Assembly: GCA_964458085.1 (NCBI GenBank)
Contig: CAYWFF010000029.1
Span: 1-11,970, forward strand
DNA length: 11,970 nucleotides
Reading direction: 5' to 3'
Source of the DNA: CAYWFF01 sp964458085
GTDB taxonomy: Bacteria > Patescibacteriota > Microgenomatia > UBA8517
Below are positions 5,323-11,970 of this stretch, piece by piece (within the stretch, counting starts at the first letter, position 1; each line of letters starts with the position of its first letter). The position numbers were made by a program, and so were the translations under genes. The notes below the pieces were generated by a model, which worked only from the letters and a program-made list of their open reading frames with translations, searched no databases and was not told the origin of the DNA.

Positions 5323-5457
5323 ATGGTTGAAAGGGGCGGTTCATATATACCGGAAAGTGAGAAGAAAAATATTTTTGAAAAAATATTAGTGCCGCTTGAA
5401 AATATAGTTCGCAATTTTCTAAGTATGTTGAAGGGTAAAGGAAGAAAACAAAAATAG
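5323..5457 (+). CDS. Candidate 44-residue small protein upstream of thrS
   Basis: A short frame reading ATG to TAG, beginning MVERGGSYIPESEKK and ending MLKGKGRKQK. The middle (about 16-35, NIFEKILVPLENIVRNFLSML) could be an amphipathic helix, and the tail is strongly basic. It lies between the T-box terminator and thrS, in the thrS frame and 18 nt before its ATG, so it is expressed only when the T-box reads through, unless the -10-like TAAAAT (5312-5317) works. It does not resemble the TGS domain that ThrRS lacks here. No SD is visible. Residue composition looks protein-like, but there is no homologue I can name; it may be a real small protein or chance. Confidence 0.45.
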   Translation: MVERGGSYIPESEKKNIFEKILVPLENIVRNFLSMLKGKGRKQK

Positions 5458-5475
5458 GAATTTAATATTACTAAA

Positions 5476-7233
5476 ATGAACAAAGACAATGACTATTTAA
5501 ACAATTTAAGGCATTCAACTGCGCATCTTTTGGCTGCGGCAGTAATGGAGTTGTGGCCGGAAACGAAGCGGACAATAGGTCCTGCCATTGAAAACGGCTT
5601 TTACTACGACTTTGATTTTGGTAAGGTAAAAATTTCTGAAGAAGAATTGCCCGTGATTGAAAAGAAAATGCATGAGCTTCTCAAAAACTGGGGAGGTTTT
5701 GAACGTCAGGAAGTTTCAAAAGAAGAGGCACTGAACTTCTACAATGATAACGAATATAAGAAAGAACTAATTGAAGAATTCGTAGAAGAAAACCAAAAAC
5801 TTACATTGTATAAATCAGGTAACTATTCAGACCTTTGCCGCGGAGGACATGTGACAGATCCGCAAAAAGAAATGGGGCATTTTAAACTATTGTCTATTGC
5901 CGGAGCCTACTGGCGTGGGGATGAGAAAAATAAAATGCTGACTCGTATTTACGGTACGGCATTTTCCAACCAGAACGAACTGGAGCAGCATCTTCAAAAC
6001 TTAGAAGAAGAAAAAGAACGGGATCATAGGGTCATAGGCAGAGATCTGGAACTTTTTATCTTCTCAGATCTTGTCGGTAAAGGTTTACCGATTCTTACCC
6101 ACAAGGGTGCAACAATTAGAAGAGAGCTGGAACGTTTTACGGTCGACGAAGAAATTAAGCGCGGATATCAGCATGTTTTATCTCCGCCGCTTGCCAAAAC
6201 TGAACTCTACAAAACTTCCGGCCACTACCCTTACTACAAAGACACGATGTATCCGGTAATGAAAGTTGATGAGGAAGAGTTAATTTTGCGTCCCATGACA
6301 TGTCCGCACCACTTTATGCTCTATAAATCCCGTCCACGAAGTTACAGAGAATTGCCTCTAAAATTAGCAGAAATCTCTCCGCAGTTCCGCTATGAAAAGA
6401 GTGGTGAATTGTCTGGTTTAACACGAGTCAGAATGTTTTGGCTGGCGGATGCCCATATCGTTACAACTGAAGTTCAAGCAAAAAAGGAAATAAAGGAAGT
6501 TTTAGAATTAATTGATTATATCAATGCTAAACTTGGATTAAGTAAAGGCAAAGACTACCGATTTCGTTTGTCTCTGGGAGACAGGAATGATAAGAAAAAA
6601 TACTATAAAGATGATAAAGCATGGGATATAGCAGAAAACGTGTTACGTGAGGTTCTTAAAGAATCCGATGCCCCTTATTACGAAGCAGAAGGCGAAGCAG
6701 CCTTTTACGGTCCCAAAATTGACATCCAGATGAAAAAACCTTCCGGCAAAGAAGAATCCGCTTTTACTGTGCAGTATGATTTTGTAATGCCCAAAAGGTT
6801 CGAGATGACCTATATAGACAAAGAAGGAAAAGAACAGGAACCAATTGTAATCCACCGCTCTTCAATCGGCTGTTTTGAACGTACGATGGCATTTCTTATA
6901 GAACATTACAAAGGCGCTTTTCCGGTCTGGTTCTCGCCGGTTCAGGTTAAAATCCTGCCAATTACAGAAAGAAATAATGCTTATGCAAAAAAAGTGGCTC
7001 AGGAGCTGTCAGACAGAAACATACGTGTTGAAATAGATGACCGCAATGAAAAATTAGGCAATAAAATTAGGGTTGCGCAACACGAAAAAGTTCCTTATAT
7101 GGTAATTGTGGGGGATAAAGAGGAGGAAGCAAATAAAATTGCAATCCGTTTCCGAGACGGAGAAGATAAAGGTCAAATGGAGTCTCAAGATTTTGTAAAG
7201 TATGTAGCTGATAATATAACCTCAAAATCACTN
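5476..7233 (+). CDS. thrS: Threonyl-tRNA synthetase lacking the TGS domain, 3' end in gap
   Basis: Charges tRNA-Thr and edits Ser-tRNA-Thr; a cytoplasmic class II enzyme. The sequence starts directly at the editing domain, with HSTAH (His13, His17) and DLCRGGH (Cys121, His125). The N-terminal TGS domain of about 60 residues found in E. coli ThrRS is absent. The catalytic core shows the zinc ligands Cys276 (MTCPHH), His327 (ADAHIV) and His460 (VIHR), motif 2 Arg305 in FRYE, and motif 3 Arg469 in CFERT. The anticodon-binding domain begins near 490 (VKILPI). 585 complete codons are visible, and the protein must end just inside the 100-N gap. In-frame reading across the gap into the infC leader is an artefact. 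It is the first large gene of the operon, controlled by the T-box; no SD precedes the ATG. Confidence 0.96.
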
Positions 7234-7332
7234 NNNNNNNNNNNNNNNNNNNNNNNNNNNNNNNNNNNNNNNNNNNNNNNNNNNNNNNNNNNNNNNNNNN
7301 NNNNNNNNNNNNNNNNNNNNNNNNNNNNNNNN
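7233..7332. other. Assembly gap, 100 N
   Basis: Exactly 100 N, a standard placeholder, so the true length is unknown. It hides the thrS stop codon and most of the thrS-infC junction, including any infC leader or promoter. Confidence 0.95.
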
Positions 7333-7344
7333 CGCTACTTACTA

Positions 7345-7363
7345 CAGTTCATATTGAGAACTG
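7345..7363 (+). other. Hairpin in front of infC
   Basis: CAGTTC (7345-7350) and GAACTG (7358-7363) form a perfect 6-bp stem with a 7-nt loop, ending 9 nt before the infC ATG where an SD would lie. It has no T-run. It could modulate infC initiation, but most of the leader is lost in the gap. Confidence 0.4.
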
Positions 7364-7372
7364 CCAGCCTTC

Positions 7373-7984
7373 ATGCTACAATCACAGGTGAAATTGCAAA
7401 CCAGTAAATTAAGTTGGCGAATCAATAATCAAATCACTGCACCTGAGGTCCGCCTTATCGGAGAAGATGGCAAACTTGTAGGAGTGGTGTCGCGGGTGGA
7501 AGCACTAAATTTAGCGCAGGAGAAAAACTTAACGCTTATTGAAATCGCCCCCAAAGCTAAACCGCCGGTTGTTAAGATTGCCGATTTAGGCAAGTTCAGG
7601 TACCAGGAAGAAAAAAAACTGCAGAAACAGAAAAAAGGTGCAAAGTCGTCCGAAATAAAAGAAATTAGATTTTCACCCTTTATTGCAGACCATGATTACC
7701 AAACGAGAATTGAACGAATTCGCGAATTTTTGGCAGATAACAATAAAATTAGAATTGTCGTCGTTTTTAAAGGGCGGCAAATGGGAAGTAAACAATTCGG
7801 TTACGAGTTAATGCAGAAAGTAGTAAATACACTCGATTCCGCAGTTGCAATTGACATGGAACCTAAATTTATAGGAAGACATCTGCAAATGGTGATCTCG
7901 CCTTTAAAAAAAACTGTGAAGAAGGAAGGAGCAAATAATAATGCCGAAACTGAAAACCAAAAAGGCACTGACAAAACGCTTTAA
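7373..7984 (+). CDS. infC: Translation initiation factor IF-3
   Basis: Binds the 30S subunit, prevents early 50S joining and checks start-codon and initiator-tRNA pairing. The 203 residues comprise an IF3-N domain (about 14-83, with RINNQITAPEVRLIGEDG), a lysine-rich linker helix (79-92), an IF3-C domain (about 92-180, with IKEIRFSPFIADHDYQTR and KGRQMGSKQFG), and a polar tail (181-203). ATG 7373 is the first start after an in-frame TGA (7355-7357), so the N-terminus is reasonably fixed despite the gap upstream; no SD is seen. The tail overlaps rpmI by 44 nt, which is long. Autoregulatory start codons such as AUU, known in E. coli infC, are not seen: this one is ATG. Confidence 0.95.
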   Translation: MLQSQVKLQTSKLSWRINNQITAPEVRLIGEDGKLVGVVSRVEALNLAQEKNLTLIEIAPKAKPPVVKIADLGKFRYQEEKKLQKQKKGAKSSEIKEIRFSPFIADHDYQTRIERIREFLADNNKIRIVVVFKGRQMGSKQFGYELMQKVVNTLDSAVAIDMEPKFIGRHLQMVISPLKKTVKKEGANNNAETENQKGTDKTL

Positions 7985-8150
7985 GATAACCAAAAATGGT
8001 AAAGTTTTGCGCGGGCAGTCTTTCGCCGGTCATTTAAACGCCAAGAAATCAAGAAAAAGACTAAGAAGACTCAAAAAGGTCGTAACAACTCACGAAATTT
8101 ATGCCAAAAAAGTTAAAAAGGCACTAGGCTTGAGTTCCAATTTAAAGTGA
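7941..8150 (+). CDS. rpmI: 50S ribosomal protein L35
   Basis: A 69-residue, strongly basic protein of the large subunit, slightly longer than the usual 64-66. It begins MPKLKTKKALTKRFKIT, the L35 hallmark, followed by GKVLRGQSFAGHLNAKKS and the RKRLRRLKK block. A good SD, AAGGAG (7926-7931), sits 9 nt before the ATG and lies inside the infC coding region; the first 44 nt of rpmI overlap the infC 3' end. Separate initiation from this SD probably allows more L35 than IF-3 to be made from the same mRNA. The infC-rpmI-rplT order is the standard one. Confidence 0.96.
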   Translation: MPKLKTKKALTKRFKITKNGKVLRGQSFAGHLNAKKSRKRLRRLKKVVTTHEIYAKKVKKALGLSSNLK

Positions 8151-8170
8151 ATAAAAAATAGATAGAAATT

Positions 8171-8512
8171 ATGACACGAGCAAAATCAATTGCGTCAAGA
8201 AAACATAAAAAACTGCTGAAAGCCGCTAAGGGCTTTAGAAATGCCAGGAGCCGCCGTGTAAAGACCGCTAAAGAGGCAGTCCTTCATGCAGGGCAGTATG
8301 CTTATGTTGGAAGAAAGCTCAAGAAACGGGACTTGCGGAGTCTGTGGATAATTCGCTTAAATGCTGCAGTCCGGGAGTTGGGATTTTCGTACAGTAAATT
8401 TATAGCAGGCTTAAAAACAGCCAAAATTGAAATCGACCGCAAAATTTTATCAGATATTGCGGCAAAAGATCCTGAAACTTTCAAAGAAATTGTAGCTAAG
8501 CTGGAAAAATAA
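8171..8512 (+). CDS. rplT: 50S ribosomal protein L20
   Basis: A 113-residue, early-assembly 23S rRNA-binding protein. The basic N-terminal extension (MTRAKSIASRKHKKLLKAAKGF) and the globular part with LKKRDLRSLWIIRLNAA and LGFSYSKFIAGLKTA are family hallmarks; the length is near normal. In several bacteria L20 represses its own operon by binding the mRNA; no such site can be pointed out here, and the likely place is partly lost in the gap. There is no good SD; 20 nt separate it from rpmI. Its TAA is one base before the ATG of the Phe-rich leader peptide, so terminating ribosomes could re-initiate there. Confidence 0.96.
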   Translation: MTRAKSIASRKHKKLLKAAKGFRNARSRRVKTAKEAVLHAGQYAYVGRKLKKRDLRSLWIIRLNAAVRELGFSYSKFIAGLKTAKIEIDRKILSDIAAKDPETFKEIVAKLEK

Positions 8513-8513
8513 C

Positions 8514-8555
8514 ATGCACACCTTTAACTTCATTGGCTTTTTGTTTACACTGTAA
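8514..8555 (+). CDS. Phe-rich leader peptide of the pheST attenuator (pheM-like)
   Basis: 13 codons, MHTFNFIGFLFTL, with four Phe codons (TTT, TTC, TTT, TTT at residues 4, 6, 9 and 11). It starts one base after the rplT stop, so translation is likely coupled. Its stop (8553-8555) is 5 nt before the antiterminator strand. The position between rplT and pheS is the same as that of pheM in E. coli, which serves the same purpose, but I see no sequence homology beyond Phe richness. A ribosome stalled at the Phe codons would leave 8561-8568 free; one at the stop codon would cover it. The peptide itself probably has no other role. Confidence 0.8.
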   Translation: MHTFNFIGFLFTL

Positions 8556-8560
8556 GAAGC

Positions 8561-8608
8561 CGGTGGAGTATTCTTTTATATTTAAGCTCTCCACCGAGAG
8601 CTTTTTTT
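8561..8608 (+). promoter_or_regulatory. Transcription attenuator of pheST
   Basis: Two mutually exclusive stems. The antiterminator pairs CGGTGGAG (8561-8568) perfectly with CTCCACCG (8589-8596). The terminator pairs AAGCTCT (8584-8590) with AGAGCTT (8597-8603). They share CTCCACCG in whole or part, so only one can form. With the Phe-rich leader peptide directly upstream, this is the arrangement of classical ribosome-mediated attenuation: Phe starvation favours antitermination and pheST expression. Confidence 0.85.
8584..8608 (+). terminator. Attenuator terminator before pheS
   Basis: A perfect 7-bp stem, AAGCTCT / AGAGCTT, with the loop CCACCG, merging into seven T (8602-8608). It ends the thrS-rplT transcript unless the antiterminator forms. 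Confidence 0.85.
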
Positions 8609-8638
8609 ATTGCAATTAAAGAAATTGTTGAATTTAAA

Positions 8639-8665
8639 ATGGAAAATAATACTAAACCTATATGA
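8639..8665 (+). CDS. Possible 8-codon coupling ORF before pheS
   Basis: ATG at 8639 encodes MENNTKPI and stops at TGA 8663-8665, overlapping the pheS ATG as ATGA. Such an overlap could couple translation to pheS, which has no SD. No other support exists and it may be chance. Confidence 0.2.
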   Translation: MENNTKPI

Positions 8666-9696
8666 TAGATGACATCCAAAATTTACGTAACGAAGCGCTG
8701 GCTCAAATAATGGAAGCTAAAAATAAAGATGAACTGGAAGAATTACGGGTTAAATATTTGGGAAGACAGGGAAAAGTTGCCAATCTTTTAAAAGAATTAA
8801 CAAAACAAACCATAGAAGAGCGTAAGGTTTCCGGCCGTTTTATAAATGACACTAAAGAGTCAATAGAAGAAACACTGGCGCGCAGGAAAGATGAACTAAC
8901 TAAAGAACTGACGAAAAAAAAGGAATGGTTTGATGTAACTATTCCCGGAATTAAACCTGAAGTCGGTCACTTGCATCCATTGACTCAGGTATTGGAAGAA
9001 ATTGTTGATGTTTTTACTTACTTAGGTTATCAAATTACAAGCGGCCCGGAAATTGAAACCGATTACTACAATTTTGAAGCTCTAAACTTCGAGCCCGATC
9101 ACCCCGCAAGAGACACTCAACAGTCTCTCCATGTTGATGTCACGGGCAGTAAATTTAAATCCGGTGATCTGTTGCTCCGGACCCAAACTTCGTCCATGCA
9201 GGGACGGGTAATGGAACAAATAAAACCGCCATTCCGAGTTCTTGTCCCCGGTATGAATTACCGTTATGAACAAATAGACGCCTCACACGGCTTTGAATTT
9301 GGCCAAGTAGAAGGTTTTGTGGTTGATGAACACATAAGCCTCACAGATCTTTTCGGAACAATAGACTTCGTTTTAAAGTCGCTTTTTGGGGAGAGTGCAA
9401 AAATCCGGTTTGCAACCACGAATTTTCCGTTTGTAGAGCCGGGTGTTGATACTTATCTGCAATGCACGATTTGTAACGGAAAGGGCTGTTCATTTTGCAA
9501 AAAAACAGGCTGGAGCGAAATCATGCCTGCAGGCATGATTCACCCGAACGTTTTAAAAACTGCAGGTATTGATACTAAAAAATGGCAGGGTTTTGCTTTT
9601 GCAATCGGTTCATCCAGAGTCGCTAACCTTAAATATCAAATTGCAGATCTAAGGACGCAAACTACGCCTGATATGCGAATACTTTCTCAATTTTAA
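8662..9696 (+). CDS. pheS: Phenylalanyl-tRNA synthetase alpha subunit
   Basis: The catalytic subunit of the class II heterotetramer that charges tRNA-Phe. Its 344 residues have normal length. The N-terminal coiled coil (about 1-90) binds tRNA. The catalytic domain starts at GHLHPLTQVLEEI (102), with HPARDTQQS (147-155) and a four-Cys zinc knuckle C268-x2-C-x4-C-x2-C279 before KTGWSEIMPAGMIHPNV. Some normally conserved positions differ: RTHTS reads RTQTS (173-177), GRVYR reads GMNYR (197-201), FHQxEG reads FGQVEG (213-218), and the motif 3 GxER reads GSSR (316-319, Arg kept). The family comparison is from memory. The gene follows the Phe attenuator and is 2 nt from pheT. The ATG has no SD but fits the expected N-terminus. 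Confidence 0.96.
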   Translation: MIDDIQNLRNEALAQIMEAKNKDELEELRVKYLGRQGKVANLLKELTKQTIEERKVSGRFINDTKESIEETLARRKDELTKELTKKKEWFDVTIPGIKPEVGHLHPLTQVLEEIVDVFTYLGYQITSGPEIETDYYNFEALNFEPDHPARDTQQSLHVDVTGSKFKSGDLLLRTQTSSMQGRVMEQIKPPFRVLVPGMNYRYEQIDASHGFEFGQVEGFVVDEHISLTDLFGTIDFVLKSLFGESAKIRFATTNFPFVEPGVDTYLQCTICNGKGCSFCKKTGWSEIMPAGMIHPNVLKTAGIDTKKWQGFAFAIGSSRVANLKYQIADLRTQTTPDMRILSQF

Positions 9697-9698
9697 CT

Positions 9699-11535
9699 AT
9701 GCTTGTTCCAATTTCCTGGNNNNNNNNNNNNNNNNNNNNNNNNNNNNNNNNNNNNNNNNNNNNNNNNNNNNNNNNNNNNNNNNNNNNNNNNNNNNNNNNN
9801 NNNNNNNNNNNNNNNNNNNGCGGACCTTCCGATTACAATTTCTAATAATTTCAAACTTTGTCCTCGTTATACTGCTCTGACATTAAAAAACATTACTTTA
9901 AAAGAATCCCCCCTATGGCTTAAAAACCGCTTAATAAAAGTCGGTTTAAGGCCTATAAATAACTTAGTAGATATTACAAACTACGTCATGTTTGAACTGG
10001 GGAACCCGATTCACGTTTTTGACTACGACAAACTGACAAACGGAAAACTGACTTTAACGCTATCAAAAGGTGAGGAAAAATTTGTGAGCGTTGATAATAA
10101 AGCTTATTCACTACCCAAAGACGCAATTATTTTTAAGAGCGGAAATGAAGTTGTTGACTTGTGCGGTATTAAGGGAGGGTTAAATTCAGGTATAAGCAAT
10201 TCAACAAAAAATGTTCTTATTCTGGTGGCAATTTATGACGGAGTATATATCAGAAAAGTCTGCCAAAAGCTGAAACTCTTTTCCGAAGCTTCCCATATTT
10301 TTGAAAGAGGAGCAAACGCCGGCGGCACTATTGACGCTTTAAAGCGTGTAGTCTCACTAACCCAAAAGCTGGCAGGAGGAGCCGTGGCTTCTGACTTGAT
10401 AGACAAGAAGGAGTTTAAATTTGAACCATGGAAATTGACACTGTCTTTAAATAAGCTGGAAAAAGTTCTTGGAGTAACCCTTCCCACAAAAACTGTTTTA
10501 AACTTGCTTTCCAGACTAAACCTAAATCCGGTACAAAAAAAGGAGTCTATCATTTGTACAATTCCCACATACAGAGGTGACTTAAAAATTGAAGAGGATT
10601 TAATTGAGGAAGTTGCAAGGCTATACGGATACAATAATTTTCCGCTTACACTTCCTGAGGCAAAGTTGCCCGTCAAAAAAATGCCTTATTTTTATGATTG
10701 GAAGTGGGAAATAAAACTGAAAAATCTGATGAAGGCAGCAGGTTACACCGAGGCACTAACCCTATCGCTTATTTCCGAAGACTTAATAAATAGCGTAAAT
10801 CTAGAACAAGCCACACACATTCGGCTTGCCAACCCCGTCAGCAGAGACTATGAATTCATGCGGACCTCGCTTCTGCCGAGTTTACTTGAAGGCGTAAAAT
10901 TGAATTCAAAAGAGCAAAGAATCAAACTTTTCGAATTTAATAAAGTTTATTTAGGAAGCTTGGGTAAAACCAAAGAGCCTCAAATGCTTTCAGGAGTAGA
11001 GGTTGGGGGGAATTATGAAACCCTTAAGGGGATGATTGATCTATTGTGCGAAAGATTAAATTTCCAAAACATTTCCATAGAAAACGTTGAAGGAAAAAAC
11101 TTTTGGCACCCAGCAAAAACGGCTATTTTAAAATATAAGGAATTAATTGTAGGAACTTTCGGTGCGTTAAGTCCGCAAGTTTTAGAAAACTTGGGTATAA
11201 AACAATCGGTTTACGCGTTTGAGCTGGATTCAGAAAAACTAAAACAAGCATCCCAAAGTATTGTGTTCAAACCGCTTCCCAAATATCCGCCTCAAATTGA
11301 AGACATTACTTTTATACTGCCGGAGGAAACTTATGTATTAGATATAAATCATGAGATTGCTAAAAGCAACCCGTTAATTTCATCAGTTTCGTATAGTGAA
11401 AAGTTCAAAAATGCATATACATTCCGTATAGAATATAAACATCCCGACAGAACTTTAACCGACTCCGAAGTCGAAGAAGCAAGAAAAGCGGCAATAAAAG
11501 CAATTGAAAAAAAGTTTAACGGAAAAGTGAAGTAG
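9699..11535 (+). CDS. pheT: Phenylalanyl-tRNA synthetase beta subunit, interrupted by gap
   Basis: Partner of PheS, binding tRNA and editing Tyr-tRNA-Phe. The start is ATG 9699, two bases after the pheS stop: MLVPISW matches the usual PheT N-terminus. The other possible start, TTG 9703 (MFQFP), is in another frame and only looks better because the 100-N placeholder is not a multiple of three. After the gap come 571 codons: the end of the first domain, the B3/B4 editing domain (PRYTALTLKNI onward, with RPINNLVDITNYVMFELGNPIHVFD), B5 (PTYRGDLKIEEDLIEEVARLYGY), the pseudo-catalytic core, and a C-terminal anticodon-binding FDX-ACB domain (KPLPKYPPQIEDITF onward). The gap hides most of B1 and any EMAP-like B2 domain. 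No terminator is seen after the TAG. Confidence 0.95.
9720..9819. other. Assembly gap, 100 N, inside pheT
   Basis: Exactly 100 N. The 21 bases from ATG 9699 to the gap are seven whole codons and the downstream frame begins at 9820, so the true missing length must be a multiple of three; 100 is not. Family length suggests that considerably more than 100 bases are missing. Confidence 0.95.
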
Positions 11536-11636
11536 GTTTGTTTTTAATTATTTGAAAAGTATTTTTTGAAGGGCTGGTTGTTACAAAAGTATTCAATTGT
11601 ACAAAAGGCAACTTAAATACAACAATAATAATTGCC

Positions 11637-11642
11637 TATAAT
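11637..11642 (+). promoter_or_regulatory. -10 box of the terminal membrane-protein gene
   Basis: A perfect TATAAT ending 8 nt before ATG 11651, with no SD, so the transcript would have a leader of about 2 nt or none. The -35 region is weak. Two direct TACAAAAG repeats 18 bp apart (11582-11589 and 11600-11607) lie upstream and might bind a regulator. Confidence 0.55.
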
Positions 11643-11650
11643 ACTTCCGT

Positions 11651-11970
11651 ATGGCAAAAAATAAAAAATCTCCTCTTTATTATTTACAAAAATACTACTT
11701 AATATTGGCAGGGGGAGCTTTGGTGTTTGTCGGAGCATTACTATTTTCAAACCTGCGAACTAAAAGCTTGACAGATACGGTTGACAATACGAGACTGACA
11801 CCAAACTTCAAATCCAAAACTTATCCGACTACGTCAATTTCACAACCTACTCCAACACCATATGACCACGTTGAAAATGGAGTATATGTAAATAATATGT
11901 ATGGCTTTTCCTTTAAATATCCTAACAAGTTATTCACACGTCAATCACCGGTTTCTGAGTTCACGCTAGC
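11651..11970 (+). CDS. Membrane-anchored extracytoplasmic protein, partial
   Basis: The first 106 codons of a gene that runs off the window. A short basic cytoplasmic start (MAKNKKSP) is followed by one membrane segment (about 16-34, rich in Leu, Ala and Gly), a Thr/Pro/Ser-rich linker (about 50-71, containing QPTPTPYD), and then VYVNNMYGFSFKYPNKLF. The YGFSFKYP motif is one I associate with single-anchor or PsbP-like surface proteins in CPR genomes; this is recollection, not a firm family call. There is no SD; the TATAAT at 11637-11642 sets the ATG. The product is expected outside the membrane and unrelated to the translation operon before it. Confidence 0.75.
   Translation, partial: MAKNKKSPLYYLQKYYLILAGGALVFVGALLFSNLRTKSLTDTVDNTRLTPNFKSKTYPTTSISQPTPTPYDHVENGVYVNNMYGFSFKYPNKLFTRQSPVSEFTL

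Noticed and set aside
5476..7407. Apparent 643-codon thrS extending through the gap
   Set aside because: The tail after the N run is the infC leader read by chance; ThrRS ends by length at about the gap start.
7443..7456. Third copy of the palindromic repeat in infC (AGGTCCGCCTTA)
   Set aside because: Only the central bases match, the arms are absent and it encodes the conserved EVRLIG of IF-3.
9703..9719. TTG start (MFQFP) for pheT
   Set aside because: ATG 9699 gives MLVPISW, the family N-terminus; the TTG frame fits only because the placeholder is 100 bases.
10233..10676. 147-codon minus-strand frame inside pheT
   Set aside because: Shadow of the conserved B5 region, with no start signal.

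Overview
The window looks like a chromosomal segment of an AT-rich bacterium, probably of the Candidate Phyla Radiation (Patescibacteria) and perhaps a Microgenomates-type lineage. This is inferred from compact housekeeping genes, a ThrRS without its N-terminal TGS domain, several starts with no Shine-Dalgarno (SD) sequence sitting directly behind a -10 box, a small DUF5665-like membrane protein, and tandem single-anchor sortases. No 16S rRNA is present, so the placement is tentative. Two runs of exactly 100 N (7233-7332 and 9720-9819) are scaffold gaps; both interrupt real genes.

Layout. 1-600: a small zinc-ribbon protein on the minus strand, a divergent plus-strand promoter followed about 20 nt later by an intrinsic terminator, and a 27-bp palindromic repeat. 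595-2409: typA/bipA, a ribosome-associated GTPase. 2410-2595: a promoter, a terminator-like hairpin built from a copy of the tRNA 5' half, and an intact tRNA-Ala(GGC). 2848-4423: a cell-surface module with a secreted, very acidic small protein (strong SD, C-terminal APRTG) and two tandem sortases. 4429-4944: a second copy of the palindromic repeat and two small genes, one DUF5665-like and one orphan. 5002-11535: a large translation operon, thrS - infC - rpmI - rplT - pheS - pheT, in the same order as in E. coli. 11651 to the end: the start of a membrane-anchored extracytoplasmic protein.

The most interesting signal is the regulation of the translation operon. Upstream of thrS is a complete T-box leader: a strong promoter, a plausible stem I with a Thr ACC specifier, a stem III, and an antiterminator with an exact UGGAACC bulge that competes with an intrinsic terminator. 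Between rplT and pheS lies a classical ribosome-stalling attenuator. It consists of a 13-codon leader peptide with four Phe codons (MHTFNFIGFLFTL), a perfect 8-bp antiterminator and a mutually exclusive terminator, in the position that pheM occupies in E. coli. The operon therefore appears to sense threonine through uncharged tRNA and phenylalanine through ribosome stalling.

The second theme is compact gene expression. Several genes have a -10 hexamer 5-11 nt before the start codon and no SD (likely leaderless), while the secreted acidic protein, the 57-aa orphan and rpmI have strong SD sequences. A 44-codon small ORF sits in frame ahead of thrS, just downstream of the T-box terminator.
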